In this document: piece after piece, positions 7,968 to 16,896 of the stretch
Layout of the letters: every line of letters starts with the position of its first letter
Position numbering within the stretch: position 1 is the stretch's first letter
NCBI GenBank assembly: GCA_030653985.1
Contig: JAURYJ010000043.1
Span: 1-42,948 of the forward strand
DNA from: Methylobacter sp.
GTDB taxonomy: Bacteria; Pseudomonadota; Gammaproteobacteria; Methylococcales; Methylomonadaceae
Direction: 5' to 3'
Length of the DNA: 42,948 nucleotides
Translations under genes and position numbers: made by a program
The notes under the pieces: generated by a model
What the model was told of the DNA's origin: nothing
Seen by the model: only the letters and a program-made list of their open reading frames with translations
Databases searched by the model: none

Positions 7968-8262
7968 ATAGAACGCAGATGACGCTGATAATTATGATTG
8001 AAGAGGATTTTTCTTGTTTGAAAAAACGTTGCGTTTAAACCCTGGTTTCTTTGCGAAATTCAACAATAAACTACTTCAATTTCTGTTGCTTTCAAATAAT
8101 TAATTGAAATTCGTGGCCATCAATACAATAGAACGCAGATGACGCTGATCGATATGATAAATGCCGATAGGTCAAAAAATTTTTATATAGCCTAATTATC
8201 CGCGTTCTATTTTTCATTATCGGCTTTTATCTTAATAATCAGCGTCATCCGCGTTCTATTTC
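7968..8262. repeat. Cluster of GAACGCAGATGACGCTGAT palindromic repeats
   Basis: The gap between wzm and the TolC-type gene holds three related units. ATAGAACGCAGATGACGCTG occurs at about 7969 and again at about 8128. The inverse form (AATCAGCGTCATCCGCGTTC) occurs at about 8236-8255, and ATTATCCGCGTTCTATTTTT at about 8195. Units pair head to head, so each can fold as a long imperfect hairpin. A shared lead-in (CCATCAATA) precedes both forward copies. Further copies lie near 12862-12937 and 26000-26088. The rest of the gap is AT-rich and must also hold the wzm promoter, which I cannot define. Confidence 0.75.
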
Positions 8263-8276
8263 TAAGCGCTGCATCG

Positions 8277-9593
8277 TTAAGATTTTTCTAGCCAACCGTT
8301 AATTTCCTGCAAATTTTCTTCGGCTATGGAGCCGATGGCATGCATGAAACGGATACGGTTTTTGATGTAGTTGTATTTGGCCTGGGCGAAATCTTTTTTG
8401 GCCGAAAATTCATCCTGCTGCGCTTTGATCACGTCGCTGATGGTGACGACGCCATAATGGTAACCGCGCTCCATGGCTTCCCGTGATTTACCGGCAGAGT
8501 CCAGTGCTTTTTGTGCGGCTTTGATATGCCGCGCATTGGCATTGGCGCTGAGAAAGGCGTCGCTGGTTTCTTTGGTGATGCCGCGAATGGCGGCTTCGTT
8601 GTCGTTTCTGCTGAGCTGCAAACGGCTCTTGGCTTCAAACATTTGATGGGTGGTGGTGCCGCCGGAAAATAGGGGTATATTGACATTGATGGCGGCAACT
8701 TCGGTTTGAATACCCGTACCTAAATTAGTGCTCTGGAAACCGGTGTTGGTGTCGTAGTAATTCATTTGAAAATCAACGACCGGCAGGTATTTGGATTTCT
8801 GCACGGCCACGTTATTTTCTGCCGCGTCTATGGCAATTTGTTTTGCCGAAATCGCCGGATTCTGACTTTCCGCCATCTCAATCCATTGTTGAAGATCGCC
8901 CTGGATTTCTTGATAATCGACGCCATCCCGCAGTTTGTTAAGTTCCGCCGGACTGACGCCGGTTAATTCTCTCAGGCTTTGTTGCGCGGTCACCCGCTGG
9001 CTCTCGGCCAATATTTCGGTAGCAATAATTTGATCCAGCCGCGCTTCTACGGCATAGAGATCGGTGATTTTTACGATTTGCTTGGCATATTGTTTTTGTA
9101 TCTGTTCCAGCTGTTTTTGCGCGGCCAATTTTTCGGTTTTGGCAAAATTCAGCTGGTCTTCGGCTTCCAGTTCGTTGAAATACCGCTCCACTACGTTAAA
9201 CATTAACTGGTTATGCGCTTCGATAGCTTCGGCGGCGTATTGATCTTCGACTTTAGCCGCACGCCGCCATTCCCAGAATTTGGCGAAATCAATCAGCGAC
9301 TGGTTAAGGGAAATAGAATAGCGGGTACCGTGAAAATTGCTGACGCCGTCCGGGCCTCTTGCCTCGATGGTTTGCTTGTTGGCAGACCAGTTACCGCTGG
9401 CATTGATTTGCGGCAACATTTGGCCTAAGGCCTGACCTTTTTGCGCCGAACCAATGTCAATTTTGACTTTAGCGCTTTGCAGTTGCGGATCGGCTTGCAA
9501 CGCCTGCTCGTACACACCGAGTAAATCTTCGGCTTGCGCCATTTGACTACACGCCAACATGATCAGCATTAGCCCTTGTCTGTATATATTCAT
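8277..9593 (-). CDS. TolC-family outer membrane channel of a type I secretion system
   Basis: A 438-residue protein with a signal peptide (MNIYRQGLMLIMLACSQMAQA, cleavage after AQA) followed by two outer-membrane-efflux repeats of long helices (LGVYEQALQADPQLQSAK, then the second half from ~residue 230). The length fits TolC/PrtF-type proteins. It would form the outer membrane duct for the ABC and HlyD-type partners encoded directly upstream, 5 nt apart. It is the last gene of that operon. The assignment to family is clear; which substrate it exports is unknown. Confidence 0.9.
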   Translation of the reverse strand: MNIYRQGLMLIMLACSQMAQAEDLLGVYEQALQADPQLQSAKVKIDIGSAQKGQALGQMLPQINASGNWSANKQTIEARGPDGVSNFHGTRYSISLNQSLIDFAKFWEWRRAAKVEDQYAAEAIEAHNQLMFNVVERYFNELEAEDQLNFAKTEKLAAQKQLEQIQKQYAKQIVKITDLYAVEARLDQIIATEILAESQRVTAQQSLRELTGVSPAELNKLRDGVDYQEIQGDLQQWIEMAESQNPAISAKQIAIDAAENNVAVQKSKYLPVVDFQMNYYDTNTGFQSTNLGTGIQTEVAAINVNIPLFSGGTTTHQMFEAKSRLQLSRNDNEAAIRGITKETSDAFLSANANARHIKAAQKALDSAGKSREAMERGYHYGVVTISDVIKAQQDEFSAKKDFAQAKYNYIKNRIRFMHAIGSIAEENLQEINGWLEKS

Positions 9594-9598
9594 GCCGG

Positions 9599-10918
9599 TT
9601 AGTCTTCTATGAATGAGCGCGCAAAGAAATTGGTGGCGGGTTGGGCCAGGTATTCAAACAGCGTTCTTTCACCGGTATTAATCAATACCTCGGCCGGCAT
9701 GCCGGGCAGTAATTGCATATCACCCAGTTTTTTACGACTCTCTTGGGTGAGTTCAACTCTGGCTAGATAATAGGCGTTACCTTGTTCATCGGTCAGGCGG
9801 TCGGGAGATATATGAGTAACCTTGCCATCCATTTTGGGTGTTTTCGATTGTTTGAAGGCGCTAAAGCGAATTTCGGCCTGCAGGCCAACGACAACGCGGT
9901 CAATATCCATCGGCGACACTTGGGCTTCGATGATCAGCTCGGCATCCTGGGGAACAATGTCAAGAATAGGATGCCCGGGGGAAATAACGCCACTTTCGTT
10001 ATGCACCGTCAAGCCGAGCACCATGCCACTTGCTGGCGCTTTGATCACAACGCGGTTAAGTTTGTCCTGATTGGCTGCCAAGCGTTCCTGGGCATCGTTA
10101 AGCTGGCCCTGGGCTTCGCTGAGTTTGCCGGCGACTTCTTCTTGAAATTGTTTTTGTACTTGTAAAATTTGCAGTCGGGTTTCGCTGATCAACATTTGAT
10201 TGGTCGCAATTTCGGCGTTGAGCTGGGCAATTTCACCGCTTTGTAGCGCATGATTGCGCTGCAAATCGCGTAGCCGTTGCTTATCGGCAAAGCCTTCGGC
10301 TAACAGTTCTTTGAGATCGAGAATTTCTTCAGCATAGGAGGCTGTCAGTTGTTTTTTGCTATCTATCTGTCCTCGGAGGCCGTTTATCTTGCTGTTAATC
10401 TGACCGACACGCTGATTCAGTACGGCGATTTGACCCTCGTAGGCATTTATTCTGGCGTTAAACACATTATTTTCAGCCAATTTTGCTTCGGTGATTCTAG
10501 GGTCACTGGCATCATCAAGTAAGGCGGGATAGTCAATTTTTTTAAGCCGATCTCTTTCGGCGCGCAGCCGCGCTACCTGTGCAGCAAGAGTAATATTTTG
10601 AGCACGGGCTATTTCCAGTTGGGCTTTGATTTGGGTGTCGTCAAGCAACAGTAATGGCTGGCCTTCCTCGACTAAATCACCGTCTTTGACCCGTATTTTT
10701 GCAATAATGCCGCCATCGAGATGTTGTACCGTTTTTCTGTAAGACTTTACCACGACAACGCCGGGTGCCAGGGCGGAGCTATCCATAGGCGCTAAAAACG
10801 CCCAAACACCAAACACGCCAAAGGTTGCAAAAACGATGGCCGCACCGATGTTGCGTATGCCTCGATCATTGGCATGCAAAACGGTGGACGGGGTATTGAC
10901 TGCGGTTTTTTCTATCAT
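9599..10918 (-). CDS. HlyD-family membrane fusion protein (type I secretion)
   Basis: A 439-residue protein with one N-terminal transmembrane helix (residues ~25-45, AAIVFATFGVFGVWAFLAPM), the biotinyl-lipoyl-like segment HLDGGIIAKIRVKDGDLVEEGQPLLLLDD, a long coiled-coil hairpin (~100-290), and the C-terminal beta-barrel region with DIVPQDAELIIEAQVSPMDIDRV, characteristic of HlyD/PrtE-type secretion adaptors. It bridges the inner membrane ABC protein and the TolC-type duct. It lies 12 nt after the ABC gene and 5 nt before the TolC-type gene, so the three are co-transcribed. Confidence 0.92.
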   Translation of the reverse strand: MIEKTAVNTPSTVLHANDRGIRNIGAAIVFATFGVFGVWAFLAPMDSSALAPGVVVVKSYRKTVQHLDGGIIAKIRVKDGDLVEEGQPLLLLDDTQIKAQLEIARAQNITLAAQVARLRAERDRLKKIDYPALLDDASDPRITEAKLAENNVFNARINAYEGQIAVLNQRVGQINSKINGLRGQIDSKKQLTASYAEEILDLKELLAEGFADKQRLRDLQRNHALQSGEIAQLNAEIATNQMLISETRLQILQVQKQFQEEVAGKLSEAQGQLNDAQERLAANQDKLNRVVIKAPASGMVLGLTVHNESGVISPGHPILDIVPQDAELIIEAQVSPMDIDRVVVGLQAEIRFSAFKQSKTPKMDGKVTHISPDRLTDEQGNAYYLARVELTQESRKKLGDMQLLPGMPAEVLINTGERTLFEYLAQPATNFFARSFIED

Positions 10919-10930
10919 AATGCTTCTAGG

Positions 10931-12646
10931 TTATGCGGGTTGCGCGACAGGCGCGACCGCTTGTTGTTGCTGTTGTTGCAAATGGGCGATAACCTGATCT
11001 CTGGGCCCGTAAACGGCTAGGGTGCCGTCACTGAGGATTAACAGTTTATCGACTTTGGACAGGACACTATTACGATGGGTAATAATCAGTACGGTTGTTT
11101 GTTTTTCCTTGAGCTTGATTAGCGCCTTTTCCAGCGCGGCTTCGCCTTGTTCGTCGAGATTGGAGTTAGGCTCATCGAGCACCACCAGCACCGGATTGCC
11201 GTACAGCGCCCGCGCCAGACCGATACGTTGCCGCTGACCACCCGACAAGTTGCCGCCGGTGGAGCCGATCAGGGTGTCGTAGCCTTCGGGGAAGCGCAAA
11301 ATCAGGTCATGGACATCGGCCATTTTGGCGGCTTCGACCACTTGATCAGGATCTATGTCGCCAAAGCGGGCGATATTCTCGCTGATAGTGCCTTCAAATA
11401 ATTCAATATCTTGCGGCAGATAACCGATAAAACCGCCCAGATGCTCGCGATCCCAATTGAATACTTCGGCGCCATCCAGGCGTATAGCGCCGTTGGCAGT
11501 TGGCCAGATACCCAATATGGCCCGCGCCAAGGTCGATTTTCCGGCACCGCTAGGCCCGATAACGCCGACAATATCCCCTTTTTCAATGACCAAATTGATG
11601 CCCTTGATGATGGGCAATTTACTGCCCGGCGGCACCACTACCGCATTTTCCAGCTGAAGGCGACCTTGCGGGTCGGGCAGCAGCATGCGGTCTTTCTCCG
11701 CCGGAATTTGCAATAAAATCGTATTAAGACGCTCGTACTGTCCGCGAGCACTGATAAAGCCTTTCCAGGTACCGATAATAAGATCGATTGGCGCCATTGC
11801 TCTGCCCATTAGTATGGAGCCGGCAATCATTAAACCGGGCGAGATTTCGCGCTCGATAACCAAATAAGCGCCCAAACCTAAAATCAGCGATTGCGAAGAA
11901 ATACGGATGACTTTAGACAGGGCCGTTAGCAAACCGGCACGCGAACTGGCAACGGCTTGCAGTTCTAAAACCTTGACTGCACCTACCATCCAACGCTCCC
12001 GTATTTTACCGAGCATGCCCATCGATTCGATAACTTCGGCATTTCTCAGATTTTTACCCAGCGCGCCCCGCGTCGCCATCGCGACATTGTTGGCTTCGCC
12101 GAGTATTTTGGTCGTGGCTTTTTCGGTGACGGCAGCGACAATGCACAACAAGATTGCGGTGAATATTGAAAACCAGCCGAACCACGGATGAAACATGAAC
12201 AGCAAGGCCAAATAGACCGGCATCCACGGCGCATCAAAAAAGGCAAACAGGCCATTGCCGGTCAGAAACTGTCTCAAACCCGTCAGGTCGTCCAACGGCT
12301 GGGTTGTGGCTCGCTGTCCTCCGGAATACAGTGATTGCTTAAAGGCGACTTGAAATAAGCGCTGATTTAACAGCAGCTCCAAGCGGCTGCTGACCTTGAC
12401 CAGAATTTGCGAACGCACCCATTCCAGTGAAGCCATGGTAATAAACAGTACGACGACTATCAGTGTCAACATCAATAATGTCGATTTATTACCGGTAGCA
12501 ACGACGCGGTCATAGACCTGCAACATGTAGATAGAGGGCGTGATCATCAAAAAATTGATGAGTAGACTGAAACCGGCTGCGGATAGGAATGCGCCTTTAC
12601 AAAGTTTAAGCGCTTCTTCTAAATCGGACTTAGTATTTATTTTCAT
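10931..12646 (-). CDS. Type I secretion ABC transporter permease/ATPase (PrtD-type)
   Basis: A 571-residue half-transporter. The membrane domain spans residues ~20-300. The ATPase domain follows, with Walker A GPSGAGKSTLARAILG, signature LSGGQRQRIGLARAL, Walker B VLVVLDEPNSNLD and H-loop ITHRN. It lacks an N-terminal C39 peptidase, so it belongs to the PrtD/HlyB-like class for RTX-type or similar substrates with C-terminal signals. The C-terminus ends in a short Gln run. It is the first gene of a three-gene operon. No substrate gene is visible within 5 kb on either side, so the cargo is probably encoded elsewhere. Confidence 0.92.
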   Translation of the reverse strand: MKINTKSDLEEALKLCKGAFLSAAGFSLLINFLMITPSIYMLQVYDRVVATGNKSTLLMLTLIVVVLFITMASLEWVRSQILVKVSSRLELLLNQRLFQVAFKQSLYSGGQRATTQPLDDLTGLRQFLTGNGLFAFFDAPWMPVYLALLFMFHPWFGWFSIFTAILLCIVAAVTEKATTKILGEANNVAMATRGALGKNLRNAEVIESMGMLGKIRERWMVGAVKVLELQAVASSRAGLLTALSKVIRISSQSLILGLGAYLVIEREISPGLMIAGSILMGRAMAPIDLIIGTWKGFISARGQYERLNTILLQIPAEKDRMLLPDPQGRLQLENAVVVPPGSKLPIIKGINLVIEKGDIVGVIGPSGAGKSTLARAILGIWPTANGAIRLDGAEVFNWDREHLGGFIGYLPQDIELFEGTISENIARFGDIDPDQVVEAAKMADVHDLILRFPEGYDTLIGSTGGNLSGGQRQRIGLARALYGNPVLVVLDEPNSNLDEQGEAALEKALIKLKEKQTTVLIITHRNSVLSKVDKLLILSDGTLAVYGPRDQVIAHLQQQQQQAVAPVAQPA

Positions 12647-12729
12647 TCCTGGATAACAACAATTTCAAACCTTGTATTTTCACATATTTGGCATTGAATT
12701 AATAGAGAAGTGTGTTTCTTAACATTGTC

Positions 12730-12757
12730 TGGTTCCCACGCAGGAGCGTGGGAACCA
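12730..12757. repeat. REP-like hairpin of the TTCCCACGC class
   Basis: TGGTTCCCACGC and GCGTGGGAACCA form a perfect 12-bp stem with an AGGA loop in the 318-bp gap between the secretion ABC gene and manC. A related stem (TTCCCACGC/GCGTGGGAA) occurs at 36357-36377, so this is a dispersed palindrome rather than a site specific to this gene. Both flanking genes are on the minus strand, so it could also terminate manC transcription. Confidence 0.65.
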
Positions 12758-12785
12758 GGATCTTCGGGTTGAAAAAGCATGGTAG

Positions 12786-12813
12786 GTTGGGTTAGGCGCT
12801 AGCCGTACCCAAC
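12786..12813. repeat. Second REP-like hairpin (GTTGGGT/ACCCAAC)
   Basis: GTTGGGTTAGGC and GCCGTACCCAAC form an imperfect stem around a GCTA centre, 28 nt after the preceding hairpin. It resembles widely dispersed bacterial extragenic palindromes. No function is evident. Confidence 0.5.
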
Positions 12814-12861
12814 TTAACGCGAAAAATGTCGGGTTACGCTGCGCTAAGCCGAGCTACTGAC

Positions 12862-12937
12862 GGCGTTCTATTTTTAATTATCCGCTTTCATCATAATTAT
12901 CTGCGTCATCTGCGTCATCTGCGTTCTATTTTCGGCT
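12862..12937. repeat. Copy of the GCGTTCTATT/ATCTGCGTCATCTG repeat family
   Basis: GCGTTCTATTTTTAATTATC at the left is followed by ATAATTATCTGCGTCATCTG, a further CGTCATCTG unit, and CGTTCTATTTT. It is the same family as the cluster at 7968-8262, here downstream of the manC stop. The 9-nt GCGTCATCT unit is duplicated within this copy. Confidence 0.65.
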
Positions 12938-12964
12938 GCTGAGTCGTCATGTTTAGCCAATGAG

Positions 12965-14380
12965 TCATATACGCCCATAATTGTCTTCGAAGCGCACGAT
13001 GTCATCCTCACCGACGTATCCGCCGCTTTGTACTTCGATCATCACGCAAGGCACGGTACCCGGATTTGTCAGGCGATGTTTGTGACCGGCAGGAATGTAC
13101 GTGGACTCATTGGTGTTGATCTCGATTTCTTGATCACCATTGATAACCTTGGCTACGCCGCTAACGACAACCCAATGCTCACTCCGATGATGGTGCATTT
13201 GCAAGCTCAAACTTGCGCCGGGTTTGACTTCGATGCGCTTGATTTTAAAGCCGTTGCCTTCTTCCAGTACGGTATAGATGCCCCAGGGACGATGCACGGT
13301 GCGATGTGATTTATGAGCCTCGTGACCCTTTGCCTTTAATTCCGAGTAAATGTGTTTTACATCCTGAGCGCTGGATTTATCGACCACCAGAACGGCATCC
13401 GGCGTGTCGATGATAATGAGATTTTCGACGCCAACCGTGCCGACTAGGCGGTCATGGCTTTGGATGGTGCAATTCCGCGTAGCGTACAACAGGGCATCGC
13501 CCTGGATTCGGTTGCCATCGGCGTCCGGCTGGATAAGGTCACCCAGCGCCGTCCAGGTACCGATGTCGCTCCAGCCGATATTGCACGGGACAACGGCAAC
13601 CTGATTCGACTTTTCCATCACGGCATAGTCGATGGAATCATCAGCAACATTGGCGAAAGTATCGGGATCGAGTTCAAGTAGCGTAAAGCCCTCGCCTTCG
13701 GCGGATCGTGACTGTTCAATGCAAGCCTTGGTAGCGGCAAGAATCTGTGAACAGTGCTGTTCCATCTGTTGCAGCATGGAGCCGACAGTGAAACAGAACA
13801 TGCCTGAATTCCACAGGAACCGGCCAGACGCGAGATACGCCTGTGCTTTTTCAAGTGACGGTTTTTCAACGAAGCGCAGTACCGTGTTGCCGTCGGCCTC
13901 GATATAGCCGAAGCCGGTTTCGGGCGAGTCGGGCTGGATGCCGAAGGTAACCAGTTTGCCCGAGGCTGCCAGTTCAGAGGCTTTGAGCACCGCTTGCTGG
14001 AAGGCCTGCTGGTCAGCAATCAAATGGTCGGCGGCAAGCACTAGCATGATGGCATCGTTGCCATATTTTTGGGCAACTTGGGAAGCGGCAGCAGCAATCG
14101 CTGGAGCGGTATTGCGTCCGAAGGGTTCCAGGATAAAGGATGTTGCGACCCCGTCAGCATTGACCTCGCGAAACTCATCTTCTGTTTTGAAGAACAGCTC
14201 CCGGTTGGTGACGATTAAAACTTCTTCCACGCCCGGCAATGATGCGCCGCGCAAAAACGCCTTTTGCAAGAGACTTTGCCCATCATCCAGGCGTATGAAC
14301 GGCTTGGGGTGCAACTCACGAGAAACCGGCCACAACCGGGACCCTGCGCCACCGCAAAGAATTGTTGGAATTAATAGCAC
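12965..14380 (-). CDS. manC: Mannose-1-phosphate guanylyltransferase / mannose-6-phosphate isomerase
   Basis: A 471-residue bifunctional enzyme of the ManC/AlgA/CpsB class. The N-terminal nucleotidyltransferase has GGAGSRLWPVSRELHPKPF and the FVEKP motif. The C-terminal cupin has HRPWGIYTVLEEGNGFKIKR, SLQMHHHRSEHWVVVSG and YIPAGHKHRLTNPG, the metal-binding isomerase motifs. It makes GDP-mannose from mannose-1-phosphate and can also interconvert fructose-6-P and mannose-6-P. The start is a GTG (14380) preceded by AAGGGAAG. It stands alone between repeats and an IS remnant, apart from the rhamnose operon. GDP-mannose could feed the glycosyltransferase at the left end. Confidence 0.93.
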   Translation of the reverse strand: MLLIPTILCGGAGSRLWPVSRELHPKPFIRLDDGQSLLQKAFLRGASLPGVEEVLIVTNRELFFKTEDEFREVNADGVATSFILEPFGRNTAPAIAAAASQVAQKYGNDAIMLVLAADHLIADQQAFQQAVLKASELAASGKLVTFGIQPDSPETGFGYIEADGNTVLRFVEKPSLEKAQAYLASGRFLWNSGMFCFTVGSMLQQMEQHCSQILAATKACIEQSRSAEGEGFTLLELDPDTFANVADDSIDYAVMEKSNQVAVVPCNIGWSDIGTWTALGDLIQPDADGNRIQGDALLYATRNCTIQSHDRLVGTVGVENLIIIDTPDAVLVVDKSSAQDVKHIYSELKAKGHEAHKSHRTVHRPWGIYTVLEEGNGFKIKRIEVKPGASLSLQMHHHRSEHWVVVSGVAKVINGDQEIEINTNESTYIPAGHKHRLTNPGTVPCVMIEVQSGGYVGEDDIVRFEDNYGRI

Positions 14381-14449
14381 GAAGAACTTCCCTTAGATAT
14401 TATTAGATATTATTTTGGTTTCCACGAAAACCGCGAAAGCACAACAATT

Positions 14450-14852
14450 TTTGACATCCTCCCCCACCTGAAGAAGGGCATTCCTGAGGTAACTCAGGAG
14501 CAGGCATATATCGCTATTACCTACGGGTTTCTGCTGCTGGCGACATTGTTGCATCGCTCACTTCACAGACTAGCCCCGTCAGCCCGACGGTTGCTTTACT
14601 TTTTAAGCGCTGATTCAAGACCTCACACTTTGCTTGGTTATCGCTAAAAGTGAATGTGAAGTCTTTTTTAAAACGAAGTTGCCGTTATGGAGTGAGCCGA
14701 TAGCGTCCTCTGGTAGCAACAGATTCATTTTAACACTATGAAAAGATTTAATACGATTAGAAATACAAAGCTGGGCCGCTTACATCCCCGCCCTCGACTT
14801 GTATGATGCAGGAGCGGTTACCGAAAACGACGGGGTTTTACACTACTCGTGG
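14450..14852 (-). mobile_element. Internally deleted IS200/IS605-family element
   Basis: The right part (about 14773-14852) matches the left end of the IS605-type element at 42311. Both share CTGGGCCGCT, ATCCCCGCCCT and ACGACGGGGTTTTAC in the same order, and CTACTC(A/G)TGG at the edge. Here about 30 nt are inserted in the hairpin loop. The left part (14450-14500) looks like a typical right end: TGACATCCTCCCCCACCTGA with hairpin CCTGAG-GTAA-CTCAGG at 14483-14498. A short C-terminal tnpB-like reading frame and a bulged hairpin followed by T6 (14617-14667) lie between. tnpA and most of tnpB are missing. The edge is flanked by TTAT, as at the 42-kb copy, suggesting a TTAT target. Confidence 0.7.
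14517..14603 (-). pseudogene. Possible C-terminal fragment of tnpB
   Basis: On the minus strand a 28-codon frame ends with VGLTGLVCEVSDATMSPAAE and a TAA just before the right-end hairpin of the deleted IS element. Its place and orientation are those of the 3' end of tnpB, and its style resembles variable TnpB tails, but no diagnostic RuvC or zinc motif survives. It is a weak call resting mainly on context. Confidence 0.35.
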
Positions 14853-14892
14853 ATAATGGGCGACCTGCCGGATCGCCCCTACAATTTATAGC

Positions 14893-14914
14893 TATGTCCT
14901 TCAGGTGGGATGTC
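14893..14914 (+). repeat. Second IS605-type right-end relic, opposite orientation
   Basis: TCCTTCAGGTGGGATGTCAG repeats, in inverse orientation and with a short deletion, the CTTCAGGTGGGGGAGGATGTC end found at 14452. It lies outside the element edge at 14852. Between them is a hairpin GGGCGAC/GATCGCCC (about 14858-14878). It is probably a scar of another insertion. Confidence 0.45.
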
Positions 14915-14936
14915 AGTGTGCGCTTAATGTGATATT

Positions 14937-15821
14937 TCACTGGTCGTTGTTTTCAGCAAGCCCCAATAAATACTCTCCATACTCGGTCTTAGCCAGTGCT
15001 TCGGCAGTTTTTATTAAATCCTGCCGGGTTAGCCAACCTTGATTGAAGGCAATTTCTTCCAGACAGGCAATTTTAAATCCCTGGCGATGTTCGACAGTTT
15101 GTACAAACTGGCCTGCTTCGATAAGGCTGTCATGGGTGCCGGTATCCAGCCAGGCAAAACCGCGCCCAAGAATTTCTACATTGAGCTGTTGATTGTGCAG
15201 ATAAACCCGATTCACTTCGGTTATTTCCAATTCACCGCGCGCTGACGGTTTGATGTGTTTGGCAATTTCAATAACCTGATTGTCGTAGAAATACAGCCCG
15301 GTTACGGCAAAATTTGAACGTGGCTGCGCCGGTTTTTCTTCAATGGATATGGCTTTATTGTTTTCATCAAACTCGACCACGCCGAACCGCTCTGCGTCTT
15401 TGACTTTGTAGCCAAAAATGGTTGCCCCTTGGTTATGATCCATGGCGTGTTTTAAACTGGCGCTAAAGCCTTGGCCAAAGAAAATGTTATCCCCCAAAAC
15501 CAGACAAACATTGCTGTCGCCGATAAATTCCTCGCCAATCAGAAATGCCTGTGCAAGGCCCTCCGGTTTGGCTTGTACGGCATAGTCGAGCTGTATGCCA
15601 AAATCCGAACCATCGCCGAGTAGTTTTTTAAAATTGAGCTGGTCTTCCGGGGTAGTGATAATCAGTATTTCCCGTATGCCGGCCAGCATCAGAACTGACA
15701 GCGGATAATAGATCATCGGTTTGTCATAAACCGGCAACAGCTGTTTAGACACCGCTTTGGTAATGGGATGCAATCTTGTGCCTGCGCCACCCGCCAGAAT
15801 AATACCTTTCCAGTTCATCAT
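14937..15821 (-). CDS. rfbA: Glucose-1-phosphate thymidylyltransferase
   Basis: A 294-residue RmlA/RfbA enzyme that joins dTTP and glucose-1-phosphate to give dTDP-glucose, the first step to dTDP-L-rhamnose. It has [35 protein letters not shown] N-terminal motifs (nucleotide binding and the KQLLP lysine), [14 protein letters not shown], and [20 protein letters not shown]. Length matches the family. The ATG at 15821 overlaps the rfbB stop as ATGATGA; a second ATG 3 nt later is equally possible. It is the last gene of the rfbCDBA operon. Confidence 0.95.
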   Translation of the reverse strand: MMNWKGIILAGGAGTRLHPITKAVSKQLLPVYDKPMIYYPLSVLMLAGIREILIITTPEDQLNFKKLLGDGSDFGIQLDYAVQAKPEGLAQAFLIGEEFIGDSNVCLVLGDNIFFGQGFSASLKHAMDHNQGATIFGYKVKDAERFGVVEFDENNKAISIEEKPAQPRSNFAVTGLYFYDNQVIEIAKHIKPSARGELEITEVNRVYLHNQQLNVEILGRGFAWLDTGTHDSLIEAGQFVQTVEHRQGFKIACLEEIAFNQGWLTRQDLIKTAEALAKTEYGEYLLGLAENNDQ

Positions 15822-16885
15822 GCTTCTCCAAGTCCCAGCCTTTCCCGACGGTAACTGCCATCTTGAATATGACGGCACCAGTCCAAATTATTCAGATACC
15901 ATTGCACGGTTTTTTTCATGCCGGTTTCAAAGGTTTCTTTCGGCGTCCATCCCAGTTGATCGGCAATTTTTGTCGCATCGATAGCATAACGAAGATCATG
16001 CCCGGGTCGGTCTTTAACATAGGTTATCAGCTCCTGATAAGAACGGATTTCACCCGGTTTATTCGGCTGAAGTTCATCCAATAGGCGGCACAGGGTTTGT
16101 ACGACGGTAAGATTGGTTTTTTCGTTATGCCCACCGATGTTGTAAGTCTCGCCAATTTTGCCTTTTTCCAGCACTAGCAGCAACGCTCTGGCGTGGTCAT
16201 CGACATACAGCCAATCCCTGATCTGCTGTCCATTGCCGTAAACCGGTATGGGTTTACCTTCCAGTGCATTCAGCATGACAACCGGAATTAATTTTTCCGG
16301 GAATTGATAAGGGCCATAGTTATTGGAGCAATTAGTCACGACAACCGGGAGGCCGTAGGTGCGCTGCCAAGCCCGAACAATATGGTCCGAACTGGCTTTG
16401 GAAGCGGAATAAGGCGAGCTGGGCGCATAAGGCGTCTGTTCGGTAAAAAGGCTATCGTCATCGATTAAATCGCCATAAACTTCATCGGTGGAAATATGAT
16501 GAAAACGGAATTGTGCTTTTTTAGCCTCTGGCAGAGATTGCCAATAGTGCCGTGCGGCTTCGACCAAGACATAAGTGCCAACGATGTTGGTTTCAATAAA
16601 AGCGGCAGGGCCATCAATAGAGCGGTCTACATGGGATTCCGCCGCCAGATGCATGATTGCATCCGGCTGGTATTCGCGGAGTAGTTGCTCCATTTTAGCC
16701 GCATTGCCTATATCGGCCTGTTCAAAGCGATAGCGGGAACTACTCTCTATCGGCTTGAGCGATTCAAGATTGCCCGCATAGGTGAGCTTATCGACATTGA
16801 TGACGCTGTGTTCTGTCTCTGTGAGTAGATAGCGGATAAGGGCCGAGCCTATAAATCCGGCACCACCGGTGATCAGTATTTGCAT
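15818..16885 (-). CDS. rfbB: dTDP-glucose 4,6-dehydratase
   Basis: A 355-residue extended SDR enzyme starting at [20 protein letters not shown] with the GxxGxxG NAD motif, [23 protein letters not shown] and [15 protein letters not shown] (catalytic Tyr-x3-Lys), plus [14 protein letters not shown]. It converts dTDP-glucose to dTDP-4-keto-6-deoxyglucose. The in-frame extension to 16954 lies in the rfbD 3' end and is rejected. It starts 11 nt after the rfbD stop and overlaps rfbA by 4 nt. Confidence 0.96.
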   Translation of the reverse strand: MQILITGGAGFIGSALIRYLLTETEHSVINVDKLTYAGNLESLKPIESSSRYRFEQADIGNAAKMEQLLREYQPDAIMHLAAESHVDRSIDGPAAFIETNIVGTYVLVEAARHYWQSLPEAKKAQFRFHHISTDEVYGDLIDDDSLFTEQTPYAPSSPYSASKASSDHIVRAWQRTYGLPVVVTNCSNNYGPYQFPEKLIPVVMLNALEGKPIPVYGNGQQIRDWLYVDDHARALLLVLEKGKIGETYNIGGHNEKTNLTVVQTLCRLLDELQPNKPGEIRSYQELITYVKDRPGHDLRYAIDATKIADQLGWTPKETFETGMKKTVQWYLNNLDWCRHIQDGSYRRERLGLGEA

Positions 16886-16896
16886 GTTGATTGTCC

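Noticed and set aside
7914..8276. A small gene in the wzm to TolC-type gap
   Set aside because: All frames are short and interrupted, and the sequence is accounted for by palindromic repeats and AT-rich spacer.
13028..14396. Plus-strand frames opposite manC
   Set aside because: The minus-strand ManC has both catalytic domains intact, and the opposite frames have no family features.
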